This document shows, in pieces, positions 1-7,200 of a stretch of DNA of 9,528 bases. The notes below the pieces were generated by a model, which saw only the letters and a program-made list of their open reading frames with translations, ran no database searches and had not been told where the DNA came from. The translations under genes and the position numbers were made by a program. How positions within the stretch are numbered: position 1 is the stretch's first letter; each line of letters opens with the position of its first letter. The stretch covers positions 1-9,528 of the forward strand of contig JAUXFG010000150.1 in assembly GCA_030620115.1 (NCBI GenBank), in the 5' to 3' direction. This DNA comes from Candidatus Fermentibacterota bacterium. GTDB lineage: Bacteria > JAFGKV01.

Positions 1-93
1 AGGAGGGTTCCGAAAGTGTAAAGCACTTCCCGGCCTGTCCTGAGACATCCCCAAACTTCGTCTCGAACTTTATCCCGAACTCCTCCTCCCCGC
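1..93. other. Non-coding, repeat-like left edge
   Basis: No credible gene is visible. Read on the minus strand, 40-90 contains motifs of the type AAGTTCGGGA and GACGAAGTTTGGGGA. Similar motifs recur on the plus strand at 4086-4175. A small hairpin, AAGTG (14-18) with CACTT (24-28), sits near the edge. The stretch looks like part of a dispersed intergenic repeat, but membership in a family is inferred only from resemblance within this window. Confidence 0.35.
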
Positions 94-194
94 AGATTCT
101 TCGGTCGCCCCGCTCCCTCAGAATGACACGCAATGCCACGACTGTTTGCATGCAATCCCTGTCATTCTGAGCGACTGCAAGAAGCGAAGAATCT
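94..194. repeat. 101-bp imperfect palindromic repeat, copy A
   Basis: The two 34-nt arms are 94-127 and 161-194. Their outer 10 bp (AGATTCTTCG) and inner 11 bp (CTCAGAATGAC) are inverted repeats of each other, separated by a mismatched middle and a 33-nt central loop. Both arms match the corresponding arms of the copy at 7465-7565 base for base, in the same orientation, whereas the central 33 nt differ apart from a short shared start. The matching sequence continues past the right arm (CTCCTTGCC). This conservation pattern suggests a REP/MITE-like dispersed element whose arms are under structural constraint. It encodes no protein. Confidence 0.85.
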
Positions 195-234
195 CTCCTT
201 GCCGCAGCATCGCAACGCTGAACGCTCTCTTCTT

Positions 235-280
235 CCCCATCCCCCATCCCCCATTCCAGCAATCAAGCAATCAAGCAATC
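235..280 (+). repeat. Two short tandem repeats
   Basis: Positions 235-256 hold about three C-rich units of roughly CCCCCAT. Positions 258-280 hold about three units of the 8-mer AATCAAGC. They sit between palindromic repeat A and the first promoter. They look like slippage-prone intergenic sequence, and no protein-binding function can be assigned. Confidence 0.7.
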
Positions 281-298
281 CGAAATTCCCCCCTTCCC

Positions 299-345
299 TT
301 GACAAATCGATAGAAGCTATTATAATGTGCGCGATAGTTCGATTT
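299..345 (+). promoter_or_regulatory. Consensus sigma70 promoter with flanking inverted repeat
   Basis: TTGACA (299-304) and TATAAT (321-326) are both perfect consensus hexamers, spaced by 16 bp. A 7-bp inverted repeat, AAATCGA (304-310) and TCGATTT (339-345), brackets the -10 box and probable start site. CGATAG occurs twice as a direct repeat (308-313 and 332-337). These could form an operator. The promoter points toward merR but lies about 265 nt upstream of its start codon, so a transcript would have a long leader. The sequence match is direct; use in vivo is inferred. Confidence 0.6.
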
Positions 346-363
346 CGGTTTCATTAATCGTCT

Positions 364-449
364 TTGAATGTGGAAGATATGATCGCTATAATGAAGCCTC
401 TATTTTGAACATCTGCTCTTGATAATTGGAGTGGTAATAACATTATGAT
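364..449 (+). promoter_or_regulatory. Two weaker tandem promoter candidates
   Basis: TTGAAT (364-369) and TATAAT (387-392) are 17 bp apart. TTGATA (419-424) and TATGAT (444-449) are 19 bp apart. Both point toward merR and lie in an AT-rich non-coding stretch, where chance matches are common. Either may be real or background. No gene of credible length starts just downstream of them before merR. Confidence 0.3.
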
Positions 450-538
450 AAACAATCTCGCCAATAGCTCCACACATCTGTTGCATATTGAGTCAATTGG
501 AAGCCAGAGATATTCTCATACGTATGGTTGTCTTTTTT

Positions 539-570
539 TTGACATAAGTACGAAGTGCCACTTTCTACTT
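539..570 (+). promoter_or_regulatory. MerR-type promoter/operator of the efflux operon
   Basis: A perfect -35 box TTGACA (539-544) is followed after 19 bp by a TCTACT -10-like box (564-569, four of six matches). A 19-20 bp spacer is the hallmark of promoters activated by MerR regulators, which untwist the DNA to realign the boxes. A 25-bp dyad centred on 558 fills most of the spacer and the -10 box: AAGTA/TACTT outside, AAGTG/CACTT inside, 10 of 12 positions paired. Transcription would begin near 576, giving a short leader with the GGAGAGG ribosome site (579-585). The dyad centre is offset by about 4 bp from the spacer midpoint, so its exact geometry needs experimental mapping. Confidence 0.6.
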
Positions 571-590
571 TTCGCAGAGGAGAGGATGCT

Positions 591-1331
591 ATGGAAAAGG
601 GTCTCAAAATCAGTGAACTGTCGAAGAGGACAGGGGTGACCAAGTCCACGATTCTCTACTACGTGAAGATGGGGCTCTTGCCTGAGCCAACGAAGACAAG
701 CCGAAACATGGCATGGTACGATGAGTCGTGTGTGAAGCGGTTGAGCCTCATCAGGGAACTCCAACGGAGGAAGTTCATACCGTTGGAGCACATCAAACAG
801 ATTATCGACAAGATGGACGCTTCTCATGCGCAGGCACAGATGCTCATCGACTCCCACAGGCTGATCTTCGAGTACCGTCCTCCTGATGAAAAAACCTACA
901 CCCGCAAGCAAATGCTGAAGCGTTCGGGGCTGACCGAGGATGAGTTGAAGCATGCGGAACGACTGGAGCACATCATCCCCTCTGGAGAAACGCCTCGACC
1001 ATATGATGAAGATGACATCCGCCAGAGTATTGAGCTCAAGAAGTTGTTGGATCTCGGCGTGTCTTTGGAACGTATCGAATACTATCCTAGGCTGACTCAA
1101 GAATTTATCGATAATGATCTTCAATTACATGACGAGATTACCGCAGAATATCACAAGACAGACCCGGTGCTATTCCTTCATACCACCGAAATGATGATCA
1201 GTGCTGCCAGAAGATGCCGTGAGTATCTCTTCACGCGGATGTTTCAAGTACGTGTGCGCGATCATATAGAAGAGGAGATGGCCAAGGGCAACTGCTCTGT
1301 CTGCAACCCGACGGGAGACCAGGGCCAATGA
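591..1331 (+). CDS. MerR-family transcriptional regulator with two MerR-like domains
   Basis: Predicted 246-residue DNA-binding regulator of the downstream efflux genes. The ATG at 591 is chosen over an in-frame GTG at 555 because GGAGAGG lies 5 nt upstream and the operator/promoter covers 539-570. Residues 5-72 form a classic MerR winged helix-turn-helix, with ISELSKRTGVTKSTILYY, then KMGLLPEP and a W-Y-D wing segment. Residues 103-165 repeat the same pattern (KRSGLTEDELK, PRPYDEDDI, LKKLLDLGVSLERI), so it appears to be a second, diverged MerR-like fold. The C-terminal part (about 166-246) is helical in character and ends with a Cys235-x2-Cys238 pair. No typical effector domain is recognisable. 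At 246 residues it is longer than the minimal MerR proteins (about 130-150). The stop codon overlaps the next start as ATGA, implying cotranscription and autoregulation. Family assignment is firm; the inducer is unknown. Confidence 0.9.
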   Translation: MEKGLKISELSKRTGVTKSTILYYVKMGLLPEPTKTSRNMAWYDESCVKRLSLIRELQRRKFIPLEHIKQIIDKMDASHAQAQMLIDSHRLIFEYRPPDEKTYTRKQMLKRSGLTEDELKHAERLEHIIPSGETPRPYDEDDIRQSIELKKLLDLGVSLERIEYYPRLTQEFIDNDLQLHDEITAEYHKTDPVLFLHTTEMMISAARRCREYLFTRMFQVRVRDHIEEEMAKGNCSVCNPTGDQGQ

Positions 1332-2770
1332 GAGGGAACCAATACATCACGCACATCCTGTGCGCCATCATCGTCTTTTCCGCCTCCGCAGGAGGGCGCC
1401 CACCTGAGATGCCAAGTCCAACTGATTCATCATTCACTGTAGCAGACATGGCCAGGAACTCACCGTTGGTCCACCAGTTGGACACATATTTCGATCTTGC
1501 TCTCAAGGGTAACCTCGAGCTCGCACGGCTTCAGACACGGGTCTCCGCTGCCGACGCTGAACGGAAGAGCGCCCGCGCCAAGTTCCTACCGCACATCGAT
1601 GTGCAGACCAGATATTCCCGAGCCGAAGGGGGCCGTGAGATCATCATTGATGTCAACGAGATCATGGGGCCGCTCCTCCCCCCCGACACCACCATCCCCC
1701 CCATAGAGTTCGGTTTTCTGCGCTCCCGCGAGCAGGAAACACGTTTTAGGGTAACGCAACCGCTCTTCACCGGTGGTGCTCTGGTGAATGCATACGCCGC
1801 GCGTTCAGCACTCAAGAGTGCTGCGGAGTATCAGCTTGAGGCGGCGCGACTCGATCTGCACAGACGCGTCAGTGAAGCCTATCTCACCTACCTGAAGGCT
1901 GAACAATTGGAAGCCATCAAACAGGAAATCCTCGCCCTCACCCAGGAAAATCTGCGAGTCACAGAGGCGCTATACGAACAGGACAAGCTCATTCAGAACG
2001 ATGTCCTACGAGCACGCGTCATGGTGGCCGAGGCACGCGGGGAACTCGCAGAAACGGCACAGCAGCAAGCTTTGGCGAGCAGGTATTTTAATGATCTCCT
2101 CCGCCGCGCATCCGACGAACCGGTGCTGTCAGTTCCGCTGACCGTTGAAGACGCCCGCGCCCTGGACATTTTCGGGGAATCGTCCATAGCCACTGATCGG
2201 GAAGACTTGAAGCATCTTGAGGATATGGCCTATGAGAATCGGCGCGAGCTTCTCGGCCTTCAATATTCCTTGCGGGCAGCACAACGCATGAAGCGAGCGG
2301 CAACAGGGAGCTATCTCCCTCGTATCTCCTTAGTGGCGGACTATGGATGGCAAGGCGAGGAGTATCGCTTCACACGTGATGATGACTACTACATGGCTTC
2401 CTTGGTCTTGGGATGGGATCTCTTCGACGGGTTGGGAAGGGAAGCGAAGATCCAGGGAGCAGCCGCGCAGGTGGCGGAATTCAGGATCGAGCACGAAATC
2501 GCGAGAAGACGAATCGGATTACAGGTAGAGGAGGCCTACCTCACATTACGAACCGCTCGGCTATTGCTGGAATCGGCAGAAGAACGACTGCGGAGCGCAG
2601 AGGAGGGTTACCGAATCACACAAAAGCGCTTTCATGCGGGAATGGCGCTGGCATTGGAGATCAAGGACTCGCTGACTCAGCTCGATGCCGCACGTTCCGC
2701 ACACACCATTACTCTCTACGATTACGTTATCGTCATCGAGAAGATGAAGAACGCCATAGGGATATGGTAA
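1328..2770 (+). CDS. TolC-family outer-membrane efflux channel protein
   Basis: Predicted 480-residue outer-membrane factor that forms the exit duct of the tripartite pump as a trimer. A signal peptide covers about residues 1-23 (hydrophobic ILCAIIVFSASA core, small residues before the cleavage site). No lipobox cysteine is present, so it is not a lipoprotein. The mature protein shows the two-fold internal repeat of the family: one half about 50-270 and one about 295-475, each with long alanine- and glutamate-rich helices. Each half has the matching strand motif, TQPLFTGG in the first and LGWDLFDGLGR in the second. Length is normal for TolC/OprM relatives. The start overlaps merR by 4 nt and is probably translationally coupled. 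Substrate specificity normally lies with the pump, so none is inferred here. Confidence 0.93.
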   Translation: MRGNQYITHILCAIIVFSASAGGRPPEMPSPTDSSFTVADMARNSPLVHQLDTYFDLALKGNLELARLQTRVSAADAERKSARAKFLPHIDVQTRYSRAEGGREIIIDVNEIMGPLLPPDTTIPPIEFGFLRSREQETRFRVTQPLFTGGALVNAYAARSALKSAAEYQLEAARLDLHRRVSEAYLTYLKAEQLEAIKQEILALTQENLRVTEALYEQDKLIQNDVLRARVMVAEARGELAETAQQQALASRYFNDLLRRASDEPVLSVPLTVEDARALDIFGESSIATDREDLKHLEDMAYENRRELLGLQYSLRAAQRMKRAATGSYLPRISLVADYGWQGEEYRFTRDDDYYMASLVLGWDLFDGLGREAKIQGAAAQVAEFRIEHEIARRRIGLQVEEAYLTLRTARLLLESAEERLRSAEEGYRITQKRFHAGMALALEIKDSLTQLDAARSAHTITLYDYVIVIEKMKNAIGIW

Positions 2771-2780
2771 AGGAGATGCC

Positions 2781-4037
2781 ATGTCAGGAATGAAGCACGC
2801 GCACACGTCGGTCATCGCTCTTGTGATGGCCGAGATATCGCTGGTCAGCCTTATGTGCTTGATGGCCGGTTGCAACGGCACGGGCAATGACGGCGAAGAA
2901 GCACTGCAGGCCATAACTACGCACGTGGTGACGGCATCAAGACAGCACGCCAAGATTGTGATCTCGGGAAAGCTGGAGGCCTGGGAGAACACCACGCTCA
3001 GCTTCAAGATCGGCGGGCGTATCGCATCGATCGCATGTGATGTTGGTGATTCGGCAGAGAAGGATTTCGACATGGCCGCTTTGGATCAAGCGGAGATCGA
3101 CGCTCGGGCTGTACAAGCCCGGCTGGGATACGAAAAGGCGAAAAGGGATTTCGAGCGCGTGCAGGAGCTTCACGATGAGAAGGCGGCAACAAAGGAGCAA
3201 TTGCAGGATATCACCACGGTCCTGGAAAATGCAAGGCAGCAGCTCAATGTGGCCCAATATAATCTCGAGCACTCCCATATCCGGGCGCCTTTTAATGGAT
3301 TCGTGACACAGAGGCGGCATGAACCCGGAGAGATGGTTCAGGCGGGCGACCCTGTCTTTGCCTTCATCAGTGACTCGGGGGAATTCAAAGCAAAGGTTGG
3401 TGTTGCCGGCCGACACGTGGGAAAGATCGCCACCGGAGACAGCGCACACATACGGCTCTCCGCATTGCCGCGCCGGTCCTTTGCCGGGACAGTCTCGCGC
3501 GTGGGATCAGCAGCGGATCGTATGACAGGAACGTTCCCAGTAGAAATCGCGGTGAAGGGTACTACCGGTGTGCTGCGGGCCGGCATGGTGGCCACTGTGA
3601 CGATATACGTCAAAGAGGTTCATGAGTCCTTCCTGATTCCGCCTGAGTCATTGATTGAAGCAGACGAGGATCGTGGATATGTGTTCATCTACCAACCATC
3701 TGATAGCACTGTGCACAAGCGCGAGGTCTTGATTGGGGAGGTGATGGGCGCCGAGATATCCATTGTTGGTGGCCTTCGTGCTGGTGATGAGATAGTGGAG
3801 GAAGGCGCACAATTCCTCGTCAGTGGTGATCGAGTACTTGCCCGCACTTCTCACCAGCTTCCTGCTGCGACAGCCGATATGGCTCTGTCTGCTGCGTTAC
3901 GCTCCTTCGGCTTCCTCACCGTATCGCAGAGGATACGCCTGCGGGAGCCTCGGTCGCAAGCCTTGCAGCCACAACCATTTCTCCCGTCTCGCGACGAAAG
4001 CCGGAGAGAAGTGCGGGCCAAGCACCTCGTCGGATGA
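2781..4037 (+). CDS. RND efflux periplasmic adaptor (HlyD/AcrA family) lipoprotein with altered C-terminus
   Basis: Predicted 418-residue membrane fusion protein joining the RND pump to the TolC-like channel. AAAGGAG (2769-2775) overlaps the preceding stop and precedes ATG 2781; a second in-frame ATG at 2790 is possible. A lipoprotein signal ends at LMAGC (Cys31), so the protein should be lipid-anchored in the periplasm. Domain order fits the family: first lipoyl half near 70-103, alpha-hairpin about 104-163, second lipoyl half with SHIRAPFNGFV (165-175) and EPGEMVQAGDPVF, beta-barrel about 200-280, and membrane-proximal domain about 283-352 ending in GLRAGDEIV...VSGDRV. Family members usually end soon after that point. 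Here residues 353-418 are a basic, proline- and arginine-rich tail encoded by the hairpin element at 3834-4025. The native end has probably been replaced. The core appears intact, so function is plausible. Confidence 0.9.
   Translation: MSGMKHAHTSVIALVMAEISLVSLMCLMAGCNGTGNDGEEALQAITTHVVTASRQHAKIVISGKLEAWENTTLSFKIGGRIASIACDVGDSAEKDFDMAALDQAEIDARAVQARLGYEKAKRDFERVQELHDEKAATKEQLQDITTVLENARQQLNVAQYNLEHSHIRAPFNGFVTQRRHEPGEMVQAGDPVFAFISDSGEFKAKVGVAGRHVGKIATGDSAHIRLSALPRRSFAGTVSRVGSAADRMTGTFPVEIAVKGTTGVLRAGMVATVTIYVKEVHESFLIPPESLIEADEDRGYVFIYQPSDSTVHKREVLIGEVMGAEISIVGGLRAGDEIVEEGAQFLVSGDRVLARTSHQLPAATADMALSAALRSFGFLTVSQRIRLREPRSQALQPQPFLPSRDESRREVRAKHLVG
3834..4025. repeat. ~190-bp long-hairpin (MITE/REP-like) element in the 3' end of the adaptor gene
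   Basis: Terminal inverted repeats lie at 3834-3852 and 4006-4025 and match over 19-20 bp with one mismatch and one gap. The inner 13 bp are perfect (GCCCGCACTTCTC with its complement). Pairing continues inward about the same centre (about 3929): 3880-3892 with 3965-3977, GGCTTCC (3909-3915) with GGGAGCC (3943-3949), and a perfect tip stem CGTATC (3920-3925) with GATACG (3932-3937) around a 6-nt loop. The whole unit therefore folds as one long interrupted hairpin. It encodes no transposase, and no target-site duplication is evident. It lies between two operon genes, so its transcript could act as an RNA-stability or processing signal, as REP elements do in malE-malF. That role is inferred. 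Confidence 0.8.
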
Positions 4038-4252
4038 GTAGCCACAACTGGCGGAACCATTCATGGAAGAAACTTAGCTCGGATTCGACGAAGCTTGGGA
4101 CAGAGTTTCGGGGAAATCGACGAGGCTCCCGATGAGGTTTTTGGGAGGAGGAAAGGGAAGTTCGGGACGGCGTTTCAGGTCAGGGGAAACAATGAATTCT
4201 CTTCACCGCATGTGGTGTTCGCACAATCAACCAAGAAGCAGAGGCTGAGACG
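4026..4252. other. Non-coding spacer between adaptor and pump genes, degenerate direct repeats
   Basis: After the adaptor stop (4035-4037) there are about 215 nt without a gene, unusually wide for an operon of this kind. Related motifs recur: CGACGAAGCTTGGGA (4086), CGACGAGGCTCCCGA (4118), CGATGAGGTTTTTGGGA (4129) and AAGTTCGGGACG (4159). They resemble the minus-strand sequence at 40-90. AGAGG (4240-4244) supplies the ribosome site for the pump. I see no convincing promoter or terminator. Confidence 0.6.
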
Positions 4253-7200
4253 ATGAGGTTACCAGCATACGCGATAAAGAACTATCAATTCACCATCATG
4301 GCCTTTGGCCTACTGTTGTTGATGGGACTCACAAGTTTCCTGACGATGCCCCGCTCCGAAGACCCGTATGTTGAGCCGCCTTTTGCCAACGTGATTGTCG
4401 TCGCCCCGGGAACGAGCGCCATCGATATGGAGACCGGTGTGGCCGATATCCTGGAAGATCGATTCAACGGTATCGAGGCGGTGAAGCACATCGACACGAC
4501 CATTGAAGACGGGCTGCTGCTCTCATCAATCAAGTTTGAGGCGGATGCCGACATGGATGAGCTCGAAGCACAACTGAAGCGCGAAGTCATGGCGGCATCA
4601 GCGGATTTCCCGCCCGGCGTGGTGGACTGGGAAGCATATACTTTCAGCATCCTCTACGTCAAAGTCCTGCAGATCGCCGTGGGAGGAACAGGCTACGAGC
4701 TGCGCGAACTATGGAACTACGCCGATGTGATCAAAGATGAGCTACAGAAGGTGCATGGGGTCACCAACGTTGAAGTAGTCGGCTATCCCGGCGAGGAAGT
4801 GGCCGTGACCTTGCATCCTGAGCGGCTTTCGCAGTATGGGGTACCAATAACGGCGGTATTCCAGGTACTCCAGACGAATAGCTCCAATATCCCTGGAGGC
4901 GAAGTCAGAATCGGAGAGAGACGATTCAACTTGAGGACCAGTGGCAAATATCAGAGCCTGAAGCAGTTGGGGGGAACCGTCATCGGTGCCAACGACGGCG
5001 GGGTGGTCTATCTCCGAGATGTGGCTGATATCGGCTACCGCTATTCCAGACCGCGATTCAAGATCTTCCACGGCGGTGGTCCTGCGCTGCTCGTCACGCT
5101 CGAACAGCAAAAAGGCGAGAACCTTCTCAAGATCAATGATCAGATGAAGCAAAGATTGGAGGATCTCGAGAGCCGCCTCCCCCCCGACCTGTCCGTCAAA
5201 GTGGTTTTCGAACAAGCACAGTCTGTCCGCCAACAGGTCAACGCCTTCTTCGGCAACCTGATGCAGGGGATTTTGCTCGTAGGAATCGTAGTCCTGCTCC
5301 TGATCGGCGCTCGGCCCTCCATAGTGATCATGCTCGCGATCCCCACCTCTCTCATCATGTCCATAGGCTTCATCGATCTGAGCGGTTTCGGGCTGCAGCA
5401 GATGACCATCACGGCACTGATCATTTCTCTCGGTCTCTTGGTGGACAATGCCATTGTCATAACTGAAAATATCCAACGATTCTTGAACGACGGCCACCCC
5501 CGGCTGAAAGCTGCCCAACTGGGTGCGGCGGAAGTCGGCTGGCCGGTAGTATCAGCCACGGCAACTACGGTGCTCGCCTTTGTCCCCCTGATGTTGATGA
5601 AGGATATGACCGGCGACTATATGCGTTCACTGTCGGTAGGGATTGCCATCACCCTGATCTGTTCGCTCGTTGTCGCCGTGACGCTCTCCCCCATGATCTC
5701 CTACCATGCGTTGACACCAATCCGTGAGGCGAAGGTACGCCGGGCCAAACGCCTGTTCGACCGAATCGTTACCCAAAGATATCGGCCTTTGCTTGCCAAG
5801 GCATTGAGACATCGGAAGACCGTGCTTCTCCTGGCATGTGGTGTGTTCACCTGCGCCCTCCTGCTCTTCCCCCTGGTCGGAATCAGCTACTTCCCCATGG
5901 CCGAGAAGCCGCAACTGCTCGTGAATGTACATCTTCCACGGGGAGCATCTTTGGAGAGAACGGAGTCAGTGGTTCTTGGCCTCGCCCGAAGCCTCAAGGA
6001 GAAGCCTGAGATAGTCGACATGGTGAGCAATGTCGGGAAAGGCAATCCTCCGGTGTACTACAATATGGGAGCGGCGCCGGAGAAGAACCACTTTGGTCAG
6101 ATTCTATTGCAGTTGGATCCGGGTCTCTCGCTGCAAGAGATGAATGAGCTTGCACAAGAGCTCCGCCACCAATTCGCCGCGGTTCCCGGCGCACGGGTGG
6201 AAGTCAAACAGTTCCGGCAAGGACCGGGGGGCGGGGCGCCCATCGAGGTGCGGGTCATTGGTGATAATCAGCGTGTGCTGAAGAAGCTTGGGGCCCAAGT
6301 AAAGACCATAGTCGAAAACACGCCGGGTTGCATCAATGTACAGAATCCTTTGGAGCTGGATGCCATTGATCTCAAGCTGAATATAGATCGCGACAAGGCG
6401 GCCCTGCTCGGTGTCTCCCTGATTGATATCGATCGAATCGTCCGTCTCGCGGTCAGTGGCGTCCCGGTGGGCTCCTATCAGGATGACGCCGGCGACCTAT
6501 ATGACATCGTCCTTCGATTGCCCGAGACAGAAGACGAACGTTTCGCTGACTTCGATCTGATCTCTTTGCCGAGTCGGCACGGAGAGATCCCGCTTGCCCA
6601 AGTTGCACACGTTGCCTTCACGCCAGGCTACAACGTTGTCCAACACTATGATCTGGACCGCGCGGTGACCATTACCGCTGATATCATGGGCCGTGAAGTC
6701 GAGCCGGTGAATCGCGAGATCCAAGCAAAACTCAAGGAAATCAATCTTCCAACCGGCTACCGCTTTCTTCTTGGTGGAATCGAGGAACAGCGGGGGGAAT
6801 CGTTCAACAGCCTCGCGCGTGCGACGCTCATCGCGGTCATCGGCATCTATGGAATCCTTGTGCTCCAGTTCCGGTCGTTCCTCCAGCCCTTCATCATCTA
6901 TGCAACGATCCCCCTGGCGGTGGTTGGTTCCGTCCTGGCGCTCCTGGTGACCGGGTTCAGCTTCAGTGTGTCGGCGTTTATCGGCTTCGCGAGTCTCATC
7001 GGCATTGTGATCAACAACGCCATCATCCTTGTGGACTACACAAACCGGCTGATCGCCCAAGGAATGGACAAGACCGAAGCCTTGCTCACCGCCGGGTCAG
7101 TCCGCTTCAGACCGATCATTGCCACCACCCTCACCACCATCGGCGGACTCCTCCCTCTCACCCTACTGGGAAGCAGCCTTTGGGCTCCTCTGGGATTGGT

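Noticed and set aside
235-280. CRISPR array
   Set aside because: Units are only 7-8 bp with no spacers, and no cas gene is present in the window.
133-357. 74-codon plus-strand open frame at the left edge
   Set aside because: It runs through palindromic repeat A, both tandem repeats and a consensus promoter, has no ribosome site, and its composition only reflects the repeats.
380-409. Nine-codon leader peptide MIAIMKPLF
   Set aside because: Short open frames are expected by chance in AT-rich DNA; there is no attenuator structure after it to support a regulatory role.
516-1124. 202-codon minus-strand open frame opposite merR
   Set aside because: It is antisense to a clear MerR protein with recognisable motifs, and its translation shows no family features.
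3834-4025. Integron attC site or retron msr-msd for the long hairpin
   Set aside because: No attC-type core sites (GTTRRRY/RYYYAAC) are visible at the ends, and no integrase or reverse transcriptase gene is present. A plain palindromic element is the simpler reading.
4742-5518. 258-codon minus-strand open frame opposite the pump gene
   Set aside because: Antisense shadow of a well-conserved RND coding region; the acidic low-complexity product is typical of such shadows.
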